Shown: positions 1 to 4,773 of the stretch, piece by piece
Position numbering within the stretch: position 1 is the stretch's first letter
How the letters are laid out: the number at the start of each line of letters is the position of its first letter
Assembly: GCA_017883605.1 (NCBI GenBank)
Contig: JADGNH010000124.1
Span: forward strand, 1 to 5,719
Direction of reading: 5' to 3'
Source of the DNA: Methanobacteriaceae archaeon
GTDB lineage: Archaea; Methanobacteriota; Methanobacteria; Methanobacteriales; Methanobacteriaceae
Length of the DNA stretch: 5,719 nucleotides
Notes under the pieces: model-generated
Told to the model about the DNA's origin: nothing
Database searches by the model: none
The model's input: the letters and a program-made list of their open reading frames with translations, nothing else
Position numbers and translations under genes: made by a program

Positions 1-68
1 AATTTCATTTAAAATAAAGTTCAAATTTCATTTAAAATGAAGTTCAAATTTCATTTAAATAAAGTTTA
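1..68. repeat. AT-rich tandem repeat, 23-bp period, about 3 copies
   Basis: Copies at 1-23 and 24-46 differ at one base (A/G at the 16th position). A third copy at 47-68 lacks one A and diverges at its end. The core is TTCATTTAAAAT followed by AAGTTCA. The pattern decays through 69-108 (further TTCATTTAAA motifs at 71-80 and 88-96). The array lies directly upstream of the ABC-class ATPase gene and probably runs past the window start. It contains TTTAAATA-like boxes, so it may also affect transcription. There are no unique spacers, so it is not a CRISPR array. Confidence 0.85.
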
Positions 69-91
69 ACTTCATTTAAAACAAAAATTCA

Positions 92-99
92 TTTAAATA
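92..99 (+). promoter_or_regulatory. Candidate box A (TATA) for the ABC-class ATPase gene
   Basis: TTTAAATA matches the archaeal box A pattern TTTAWATA. With the usual spacing the transcript would start near 118-124, giving a leader of about 40 bases that contains the Shine-Dalgarno AGGGGGAG at 147-154. An identical box at 54-61 lies inside the repeat, so this copy was chosen only for its distance to the gene. Confidence 0.35.
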
Positions 100-163
100 A
101 TTCTTCATTCATCGGATTATTTCATTTGCTAGGTTTATGGGATATTAGGGGGAGACATCTCTT

Positions 164-1882
164 ATGGAAAAGAAAGAAAAAATTCTTCAAATTCTGAGAA
201 GGATTGATGGGAGGGGCTATAAGGCCTATCATGATTTGGAGGGCAGCTATGAATTTGAGGATTTCCGGTTGTACGTGGACCATGTTCAGCGGGACCCTTT
301 TGCCGGTCCCTCACTAATGAGGGTGGAAGTGGAAAGTGCATCATTCCCCTCTGAACTCCTGGAAACCTTTGAAAGGAGAGTGGCACTGGAAGATTATATC
401 TCCCGGGCATTTCAAAGTGCTATAATGCGGCATGCTGGAGGTAAAAAGGGGAGTGGGAACAGCGGAGTTTTCAGGATCGACAGCGGCGGCCAGGAAGTTA
501 TGGAGAGAACCTGCGTTAACATCTCCCACCAGAAACTGGAGATACGGTTTTCAATGGGATTGCCCGCCCGGGGTAGGAGGGTGTTGGGTCGGGGAGCCTC
601 AGAAATGTTTTTAACTTCCCTTCCCCGGATGGTGAAGGATTCCTGTTTTTACCAGAGTTTGAATAAAGATGAGGTATCTAAACAGGTGGAAACCTGTGAA
701 GACGCCAATTTTATAAGGAGCCAGCTTTCTGAGAATGGTTTGGTGGCATTCATAGGTGATGGATCACTCCTTCCTAGGGAAAGCGGGGTTTCAAATAGGC
801 CGCTAAATAATGCTATTCTGATTAAAGCCCCCGATTCTTTAAAGGTAACCATTGACACCCCTAATCAGGGCCTTATAACTGGTATGGGAATTCCGGTGGG
901 GGTGACCCTTATCGTGGGTGGGGGTTATCACGGTAAGTCCACCCTGCTCCAGGCGGTGGAGAGGGGTGTTTACAATCATCTGCCTGGGGATGGCAGGGAA
1001 CTGGTGATCACCACCCCTGGTGCGGTTAAGATAAGGGCCGAGGATGGTAGGAGAATAGAGAAGGTTGATATAAGTTCTTTTATCCACAATCCTCCCACGG
1101 ATCAGGATACCGGAGCTTTCTCCACCGAAAATGCTTCGGGTTCCACCAGTCAGGCTGCCAATATAATAGAGGCGCTGGAAGCAGGTTCTGAACTTTTACT
1201 ATTTGATGAGGACACCTCGGCCACCAACTTCATGATCCGCGATGAACGCATGCAGAAACTGGTGGCCAAAGAAAAGGAGCCCATAACACCTTACATAGAC
1301 CGGGTGCAGGAGTTGTACCAGGACGGGGGCACATCAACCATCATAGTTATGGGGGGATCCGGGGACTACTTTGAGGTGGCGGACCAAATAATTATGATGG
1401 ACCAGTACCAACCCTACGACGTTACTTTAGAAGCTCGGGAGGTGGCTTTGAAGCTGCCCACAGGAAGAATCAGAGAAACAACTTTAAACTTTAGCTTCAG
1501 CCACCGCTGCCCCCAGGCTCAGAGTATTAAACCCTTCAAGGGAAGAAAGCTAAAACTGGACGGCAGAGGCATTGACACAGTGCTGGTGGGAGGAGAGTTT
1601 ATTGACGTATCCCAGTTGGAGCAGCTGGTTGACCCCAGCCAGAACCGGGCCATTGCCTACGCCATCAATTATTCATTGAAGTATATGGATGGTAAAACCA
1701 CCCTTTCACAGGTGCTGAGAAGGGTGGAAGAAGACCTTGATAAATATGGGCTGGATGTTGTGGCTCCAAATGGAAGGAAAAATCCCAATAACCTTTCAAG
1801 ACCGCGTAGGTTTGAATTAGCTGCATCTATAAACCGGCTTAGAAGCTTAAAAATGAGAAAGTGCCCCAATCTACTACAATAG
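164..1882 (+). CDS. ABC-class ATPase domain protein (COG3044 / PF09818 type)
   Basis: Full-length 572-residue predicted soluble ATPase of the ABC-class family found in archaea, bacteria and some eukaryotes. Its role in prokaryotes is not established; a trypanosome relative is an RNA-editing-associated protein. Domains: an N-terminal region at about 1-210 with the family-like HVQRDPFAGPS (40-50); an ATPase core at about 220-440; a C-terminal domain at about 460-572. Walker A is GGGYHGKST (252-260, K258). The ABC-signature-like ASGSTSQ is at 324-330. Walker B is ELLLFDED (343-350, D348 and E349), continuing into TSATNFM. The segment after the next beta strand reads MGGSGDYFEVAD (396-407) and has no obvious H-loop histidine, which as I recall is normal for this family. 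No membrane or signal segment is visible, so it is cytoplasmic. The ATG at 164 is supported by AGGGGGAG at 147-154, nine bases upstream. No partner gene adjoins it. Confidence 0.96.
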   Translation: MEKKEKILQILRRIDGRGYKAYHDLEGSYEFEDFRLYVDHVQRDPFAGPSLMRVEVESASFPSELLETFERRVALEDYISRAFQSAIMRHAGGKKGSGNSGVFRIDSGGQEVMERTCVNISHQKLEIRFSMGLPARGRRVLGRGASEMFLTSLPRMVKDSCFYQSLNKDEVSKQVETCEDANFIRSQLSENGLVAFIGDGSLLPRESGVSNRPLNNAILIKAPDSLKVTIDTPNQGLITGMGIPVGVTLIVGGGYHGKSTLLQAVERGVYNHLPGDGRELVITTPGAVKIRAEDGRRIEKVDISSFIHNPPTDQDTGAFSTENASGSTSQAANIIEALEAGSELLLFDEDTSATNFMIRDERMQKLVAKEKEPITPYIDRVQELYQDGGTSTIIVMGGSGDYFEVADQIIMMDQYQPYDVTLEAREVALKLPTGRIRETTLNFSFSHRCPQAQSIKPFKGRKLKLDGRGIDTVLVGGEFIDVSQLEQLVDPSQNRAIAYAINYSLKYMDGKTTLSQVLRRVEEDLDKYGLDVVAPNGRKNPNNLSRPRRFELAASINRLRSLKMRKCPNLLQ

Positions 1883-1909
1883 ATATTTCAAACATGCGGA
1901 TTGGATAAA

Positions 1910-2131
1910 ATGGAAATTTATAATTTTGATATCCCATTTACAGGTTTATTTTCTATTATGAAGGTAAAAAAGAGTTATTCCACTACAAAAGATAACCTGG
2001 AAAAATTTGAAGCAAGTTTTAAACGTTTGTTGGATAAGAAAAGTGACCAACCGAAAGATTTATATACTATACAAAAATATTTTAGTTTGGTGTGTACTTT
2101 ACACACACCACCCCCCCTTAAAATATTTTAA
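1910..2131 (+). CDS. Doubtful small ORF, 73 residues, hypothetical
   Basis: Unrecognised. The ATG at 1910 follows the ABC-class ATPase stop by 27 bases; an in-frame TTG at 1901 would add three residues. There is only a weak GGATTGGA upstream. Residues 1-55 look protein-like, with a charged helix-prone stretch (NLEKFEASFKRLLDKK, 32-47). The last part (from about residue 58) is encoded by the hairpin and C-run at 2088-2117 and looks accidental (TLHTPPPLKIF). An exact archaeal TATA box at 2059-2066 sits inside the frame, which argues against an intact gene. It could be the decayed 5' part of a lost gene whose 3' end was replaced by the structured region, or a chance ORF in AT-rich DNA. Confidence 0.25.
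   Translation: MEIYNFDIPFTGLFSIMKVKKSYSTTKDNLEKFEASFKRLLDKKSDQPKDLYTIQKYFSLVCTLHTPPPLKIF
2051..2066 (+). promoter_or_regulatory. Archaeal promoter: BRE-like element plus box A TTTATATA
   Basis: TTTATATA at 2059-2066 is an exact match to the archaeal box A consensus, preceded by a purine/A-rich BRE-like CCGAAAGA at 2051-2058. With the usual spacing (box centre about 26 bases upstream) the transcript would start at 2086-2091, best at G2089. That is the first base of the GGTGTGT hairpin. No start codon with a Shine-Dalgarno sequence follows closely, so the product is more likely a structured RNA than an mRNA. Confidence 0.55.
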
Positions 2132-2269
2132 ATGAGATTTCAAATTTAACTATTTTTCTAGTTGAAATCTCCGAATCAGGCTTCCAAAGATGTTATCAGT
2201 CCATTTTATTACCTCCTGAAACACCCCCAATCTCTGGAAGCCTGTTTCATTTTTATTAATACTTTTTTT
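2089..2269 (+). ncRNA. Candidate structured small RNA (unnamed), about 180 nt
   Basis: Proposed from sequence only. It starts at the predicted initiation point of the 2051-2066 promoter. Hairpin 1: 2088-2095 pairs with 2103-2110 (8 bp, 7-base loop). It is followed by a run of seven C within CCACCCCCCC (2108-2117) and the palindrome TTAAAATATTTTAA (2118-2131). Hairpin 2: GAGATTTC 2134-2141 pairs with GAAATCTC 2164-2171, with an inner stem AACTA/TAGTT (2148-2152/2159-2163) and a U-rich loop. Hairpin 3: 2173-2191 pairs with 2230-2248 (17 pairs, two mismatches) with core CAGGCTTCCA/TGGAAGCCTG. Inside it is a bulged stem 2192-2199/2216-2222, a one-sided bulge with CCCCC (2224-2228), and a loop ending in ACCTC next to CTGA, so ACCTCCT spans 2211-2217. 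T-runs at 2250-2254 and 2263-2269 could end the transcript. ACCTCCT resembles the anti-Shine-Dalgarno end of 16S rRNA, so base-pairing with ribosome binding sites is an inferred function. Confidence 0.4.
2173..2269 (+). terminator. Stem-loop followed by T-runs, candidate terminator
   Basis: The long hairpin at 2173-2248 is followed at once by TTTCATTTTT and then seven T at 2263-2269. Archaeal RNA polymerase terminates on U-rich runs with or without a hairpin. The element could end the candidate small RNA and also any read-through from the ABC-class ATPase gene. Confidence 0.4.
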
Positions 2270-2281
2270 CATCTTCATGCT

Positions 2282-2391
2282 GATTATTTTCCAAGTTATT
2301 ATATATTGATTATTTCCAAGTCTACAGGATTATTTTCCAAGTTATTCTGCGCTGATTGTTGTTTATGCTGTTTTATGTTGATTATTTTTCC
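2282..2391. repeat. Degenerate tandem repeat, mostly 26-bp spacing
   Basis: The core GATTATTTTCCAAG occurs at 2282-2295 and 2328-2341, with one T fewer at 2308-2320. Decayed copies start at 2354 (GATTGTT) and 2380 (GATTATTTTTCC). Spacings are 26, 20, 26 and 26. The array separates the candidate small RNA from the toxin-antitoxin promoter. No convincing protein gene covers it. Confidence 0.7.
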
Positions 2392-2395
2392 TTAA

Positions 2396-2433
2396 TCCAA
2401 AATTTCCTTAAAAAGGAAAAATTAAATTTGGAT
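2396..2433 (+). promoter_or_regulatory. Palindrome and AT-rich promoter region of the toxin-antitoxin operon
   Basis: A perfect inner inverted repeat TTTCCTT/AAGGAAA (2403-2409/2413-2419) is nested in imperfect outer arms TCCAAAATTT (2396-2405) and AAATTTGGA (2425-2433). A TATA-like TTAAATTT at 2422-2429 falls within the right arm. It lies 29-66 bases before the antitoxin ATG. Type II antitoxins or their complexes commonly bind such palindromes to repress their own operon, so this is a plausible operator. The assignment rests only on position and symmetry. Confidence 0.35.
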
Positions 2434-2461
2434 CCAGTACAATATGAAATAGGGAGTGCAA

Positions 2462-2676
2462 ATGGCACCTTTAAAAAGAGATGTGAAGCCGCATTTAAAA
2501 AAAGATCTAAAAGAAGGTAAAAAAAAGTTGAAGATGCTGACGGAGAACAGGAATGCCTGATCTGTGAGGAGTGCAAACAGGAATTGGACCAGATCAGGGA
2601 AGAGATAAAAAAGGGAAATTATGTAAAGGTCAAGGATGTTAAGGGTCTGGCTAAAAGGTGCGGGTTGGAAAAATGA
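2462..2676 (+). pseudogene. Antitoxin of the RelE-type toxin, split by a -1 frameshift at an A8 tract
   Basis: The ATG at 2462 has a good Shine-Dalgarno AGGGAG at 2451-2456. Its frame reads MAPLKRDVKPHLKKDL and onward, but stops after 32 codons at 2558-2560. If the frame moves back one base in the eight A at 2519-2526, reading resumes at GTT 2527 and continues to TGA 2674-2676, which overlaps the toxin ATG as ATGA. The joined product is 71 residues, lysine/glutamate-rich, with a CLICEEC cluster (C32, C35, C38), a helical QELDQIREEIKKG segment and a C-terminal LAKRCGLEK. Size, charge, position and coupling to the toxin indicate an antitoxin, but I do not recognise its family by name. Explanations: loss of one A from an original A9 (decayed gene), a sequencing error, transcript slippage, or programmed -1 frameshifting at A AAA AAG. 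Without a shift the 32-residue product would lack the presumed toxin-binding part. Confidence 0.65.
2521..2527 (+). other. Slippery heptamer A AAA AAG at the antitoxin frame change
   Basis: In the frame of the 2462 ATG the codons are GGT AAA AAA AAG, so 2521-2527 is exactly the A AAA AAG heptamer known for -1 slippage in bacterial dnaX. A -1 shift here leads into the frame that ends at the toxin start. The helper elements are weak: a Shine-Dalgarno-like AAGGT directly abuts the tract, and the only nearby hairpin seen is CAGG/CCTG (2548-2551/2556-2559). A programmed event is therefore unproven. Confidence 0.45.
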
Positions 2677-2963
2677 CCTACCATCTGGCCATCTCCCACC
2701 AGGCTGACCATGAGCTTAAAAGACTCGCCAGTAAGGACCGGCCGCATTTCAGACAGCTTCTTAAAAAATTGGAAGATGTTCTGGAAAACCCCTATCACTA
2801 CAAACCACTCCATGGGGAACTTTTTGGTGCCAGAAGGATCCATATAGGTTCCTATGTATTGACCTACCAGATTCAGGAGAAAGAGCACGAAGTAATAGTG
2901 TTACACTATCAACATCATGATAAAATTTACCGAGCAGCTAAAGACTTTAATCATAATTCATAA
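2673..2963 (+). CDS. Type II toxin, RelE/ParE family (probable mRNA interferase)
   Basis: 96 residues, typical for the RelE/ParE fold. The N-terminal strand and two-helix unit (MTYHLAISHQADHELKRLAS; LLKKLEDVLENP) is followed by the diagnostic core: KPLHGELFGARRIHIGSYVL (44-63), then TYQI, EVIVLHY (73-79) and HHDKIYR (81-87). R54, R55, H81, H82, D83 and Y86 lie where RelE-like enzymes carry basic and aromatic active-site residues. That points to ribosome-dependent mRNA cleavage rather than gyrase inhibition, though the two cannot be told apart with certainty here. The ATG at 2673 is preferred over an in-frame GTG at 2658 because it overlaps the antitoxin stop as ATGA, which implies translational coupling. 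The toxin frame is intact while the antitoxin next to it is frameshifted, which is unusual if the toxin is active. Confidence 0.92.
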   Translation: MTYHLAISHQADHELKRLASKDRPHFRQLLKKLEDVLENPYHYKPLHGELFGARRIHIGSYVLTYQIQEKEHEVIVLHYQHHDKIYRAAKDFNHNS

Positions 2964-2971
2964 GGAAGGCA

Positions 2972-2979
2972 TTTTTTTT
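2972..2979 (+). terminator. T8 run after the toxin gene
   Basis: Eight consecutive T begin nine bases after the toxin stop codon. A U-run of this length is sufficient for archaeal transcription termination, and the next gene starts 34 bases further on. No stem-loop precedes it. Confidence 0.4.
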
Positions 2980-3013
2980 AAGAAGATAGAAGTTATATCA
3001 AACAAAAAAATTA

Positions 3014-3721
3014 ATGATCTATCACATGAAGAACAAGTTCAAAATAAAGGGACCCATATTTATTGGCCGCAGCTATCAGGAATACCTCAAATTTTTCCAC
3101 TTAGAACATGGATGCCTGGAAAATAACAGGGTTTTAGACTGCGCTGCCGGTGCAAGTTCATTTACAGCCCATATGAACAGAAAGGGATATGATGTAATTG
3201 CAGTGGATATACTCTACCATCAGGATCCAGGTTTCCTCCAGAGAAGATGTGAAGAACATTTGAATGCGCTGGTTGAGGCCCTTTCCCAGATGGAAGGTCA
3301 TTTTGTGTGGAGTTTTTTCCAGGACATGAATCAATTAAGGGAACATCGGATGAAGGTTTGCCGTGATTTCAGCCAGGATTACCGGGCTGGTAGAGGGGAA
3401 AGATACATTAAAGCAGATTTAACCAGTCTCCCCTTTAAGGATAACACTTTTGATCTGGTCTTATGTTCACATCTCTTATTTATATACGATCACCGACTCA
3501 GCTACGAATTCCACCTTAATTCCATCAAGGAGATGCTTAGAGTGGCATCTAAAGAACTCCGAATCTATCCTCTGGTTAAAAGTAAGGGAGAAAAATCACC
3601 TTTCGTAGAGAAAATCATGGAAGAACTGCAGGAAACCGTGAAAATTGAAATATTAAAGGTTGATTATGAATTCAGGAAAGGTGGAGATGAGATGATGAAG
3701 ATGAAGCTTATTGAATCATAA
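3014..3721 (+). CDS. Class I SAM-dependent methyltransferase, substrate unknown
   Basis: 235 residues from ATG 3014, or 231 from the in-frame ATG at 3026. Neither has a clear Shine-Dalgarno sequence. A TATA-like GTTATATC at 2992-2999 would place transcription near 3022, favouring the second ATG on a nearly leaderless message. The Rossmann methyltransferase core begins with motif I VLDCAAGASSF (40-50) and the strand YDVIAVD ending in acidic D65, which should contact the SAM ribose. A helical insert rich in charged and aromatic residues (about 69-130) separates these from DLTSLPFKDNTFDLVLCSHLL (135-155), the motif for the adenine-side acidic residue and strand 4. The C-terminal half has KEMLRVASKELRIYPLVKSKGEKS (172-195). 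The insert probably forms the substrate lid. No membrane segment is seen. The gene stands alone between the toxin-antitoxin pair and a repeat-rich spacer, so context does not show what is methylated. Confidence 0.9.
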   Translation: MIYHMKNKFKIKGPIFIGRSYQEYLKFFHLEHGCLENNRVLDCAAGASSFTAHMNRKGYDVIAVDILYHQDPGFLQRRCEEHLNALVEALSQMEGHFVWSFFQDMNQLREHRMKVCRDFSQDYRAGRGERYIKADLTSLPFKDNTFDLVLCSHLLFIYDHRLSYEFHLNSIKEMLRVASKELRIYPLVKSKGEKSPFVEKIMEELQETVKIEILKVDYEFRKGGDEMMKMKLIES

Positions 3722-3819
3722 TTTTCTGTTTATATCCTTCTGCGTCAACAAAATTCAAAAATAAAAAATTTAGAACTAAAAAAATTAAATAAAGATGGAT
3801 TTGATAAATTATTATTATT

Positions 3820-3905
3820 GAACATTTAAAATGGATTATATGAAATTAAAAATGGATTATATGAACATTTGAATAGATTATATGAACATTTAAAATGGAT
3901 TATAT
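3820..3905. repeat. AT-rich tandem repeat, 21-22-bp period, 4 copies plus a partial
   Basis: Units start at 3820, 3842, 3863 and 3884, each beginning GAAC/GAAA and ending GATTATAT. Copies 1 and 4 are identical over 22 bp; copies 2 and 3 are 21 bp with a few changes. A partial copy (GAACATTTT) starts at 3906, and a decayed ATGGATT lies at 3795-3801. The units share CATTTAAAAT with the repeat at 1-68. The array fills most of the 277-base gap between the methyltransferase and the molybdopterin oxidoreductase; nothing else coding is visible there. Confidence 0.9.
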
Positions 3906-3932
3906 GAACATTTTGAAATATCGAAAATGTAA

Positions 3933-3940
3933 TTTAAATT
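3933..3940 (+). promoter_or_regulatory. Candidate box A for the molybdopterin oxidoreductase gene
   Basis: TTTAAATT is one base from TTTAAATA and would place the transcript start near 3959-3965, about 35-40 bases before the TTG start and upstream of the Shine-Dalgarno sequence at 3985-3993. The surrounding DNA is extremely AT-rich, so chance matches are common. Confidence 0.25.
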
Positions 3941-3998
3941 AAATGGGGTATGAAAAAGTTGAAATAAGTGAAAATACTCAATTCAGGGTGGATTAAAT

Positions 3999-4673
3999 TT
4001 GGATAAAAAGTTAAATTTTTCTAAAAAAAGCGGAAAATCTGATGAATACATAAAATCTGTCTTGGAGGATGATGACGTCGTTATAAGTCCTGATACTGAG
4101 AGAGATTCCAGAATTCCGCCGGGACAGAAGGAAATAAAAGATTGGCCGGTTTTACATGCCGGTTCCGTCCCTAAGATGGACACTTCTCAGTGGAAGTTCA
4201 GGATATGGGGATTGGTGGAGGAAGAGAAGGAATTTAGCTTCAGAGAATTCATGGCACTGCCTAAAGTTAAGGTTTTCTCAGATATCCACTGCGTGACCAC
4301 CTGGTCTAAGTTAAACAACTTATGGGAAGGTATCAGCACTTCAACCATAAAAGAACTGGTTAAAATACTTCCTGAAGCCAGATTTGTCCTGGTACATGCC
4401 TCTGGCAACTTCACCACCAACCTGTCCCTGGAAGAATTTTTTAAAGATGACGTTCTATTGGCCACTAAATACAATGAAAAAACCTTAACCAGAGAGCATG
4501 GCTATCCTTTAAGGTTAATAGTTCCCCAACTCTATTTCTGGAAAAGCGCTAAATGGGTAACCGGACTGGAGTTCCTAAAAGAAGATAAAAGAGGATTTTG
4601 GGAATCTAACGGCTACCATAATCATGGAAATCCCTGGAAAGAAGAGCGTTACGACTGGCAGGAAGAGAGGTAA
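3999..4673 (+). CDS. Sulfite-oxidase-like molybdopterin-dependent oxidoreductase (COG2041 type)
   Basis: 224 residues consisting essentially of one molybdopterin-binding domain (PF00174 type). The presumed metal-ligand cysteine is C98 in SDIHCVTTWSKL (95-105). Other family-like segments are SRIPPGQ (37-43), WKFRIWGLV (65-73), the strand FVLVHASGNFTTNLSLEE (129-146), HGYPLRLIVPQLYFWKSAKW (167-186) and the C-terminal GFWESNGYHNHGNPWKEERY (199-218). There is no signal or twin-arginine leader, dimerisation domain or haem domain, so it should be a cytoplasmic single-domain member. The substrate and electron partner of this subgroup are not settled. The TTG at 3999 is chosen because AGGGTGGAT (3985-3993) lies five bases upstream and no ATG precedes the conserved region. 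Methanogens may load molybdenum or tungsten; the sequence cannot tell. No redox partner or cofactor-synthesis gene adjoins it. Confidence 0.92.
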   Translation: MDKKLNFSKKSGKSDEYIKSVLEDDDVVISPDTERDSRIPPGQKEIKDWPVLHAGSVPKMDTSQWKFRIWGLVEEEKEFSFREFMALPKVKVFSDIHCVTTWSKLNNLWEGISTSTIKELVKILPEARFVLVHASGNFTTNLSLEEFFKDDVLLATKYNEKTLTREHGYPLRLIVPQLYFWKSAKWVTGLEFLKEDKRGFWESNGYHNHGNPWKEERYDWQEER

Positions 4674-4690
4674 AAAATAGGGAAATATAT

Positions 4691-4757
4691 TAACTAAAAT
4701 TATAAATTCCTCTTACGACTTCATTATAAATTCCTCTTTAACTAAATTATAAATTCC
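4691..4757. repeat. Tandem repeat with TATA-like core, 3 copies, 23-24-bp period
   Basis: ATTATAAATTCC recurs exactly at 4699-4710, 4723-4734 and 4746-4757, followed by TCTT after the first two. Copies 1 and 3 also share a preceding TAACTAAA-type segment. The array occupies most of the 100-base gap before the metallophosphoesterase gene. Confidence 0.85.
4747..4754 (+). promoter_or_regulatory. TATA-like box in the last repeat copy, candidate metallophosphoesterase promoter
   Basis: TTATAAAT in the third repeat is centred about 26 bases before 4776, so transcription could start at or just before the ATG at 4783. That would give a leaderless or nearly leaderless message and would explain the lack of a good Shine-Dalgarno sequence. 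The same box occurs in the two upstream copies and could give staggered starts. Confidence 0.3.
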
Positions 4758-4773
4758 GATTAATGATACTCAG

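Noticed and set aside
2173..2248. Inverted repeats as ends of a miniature transposable element
   Set aside because: There is no target-site duplication around the arms and no second copy in the window. The promoter and T-runs fit an RNA hairpin better, but a genome copy count would settle it.
2162..2395. TTG-started + strand ORF of 77 codons
   Set aside because: It lies over the hairpins and the degenerate repeat array, is phenylalanine/tyrosine/cysteine-rich from T-runs, and has no Shine-Dalgarno sequence.
2658..2672. Upstream GTG start for the toxin
   Set aside because: The ATG at 2673 begins at the family's normal N-terminus and forms the ATGA overlap with the antitoxin stop.
2527..2676. 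Second half of the antitoxin as an independent gene starting at TTG 2584
   Set aside because: It would give a 30-residue peptide with GAGGAG (2566-2571) twelve bases upstream. That is possible, but the joined frame better explains the Shine-Dalgarno sequence and start at 2462.
2619..2888. Minus-strand ORF antisense to the toxin
   Set aside because: It is a shadow of the well-supported RelE-type reading frame and has no family-like motifs.
3729..3736. TTTATATC, a near box A just after the methyltransferase stop
   Set aside because: It has no BRE-like upstream sequence and leads only into AT-rich DNA with no structure or ORF at the predicted start.
3820..3905. Possible CRISPR array from regular 21-22-bp repeats
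   Set aside because: The units are directly adjacent with no unique spacers, the repeats are AT-rich and degenerate, and there is no cas gene nearby.
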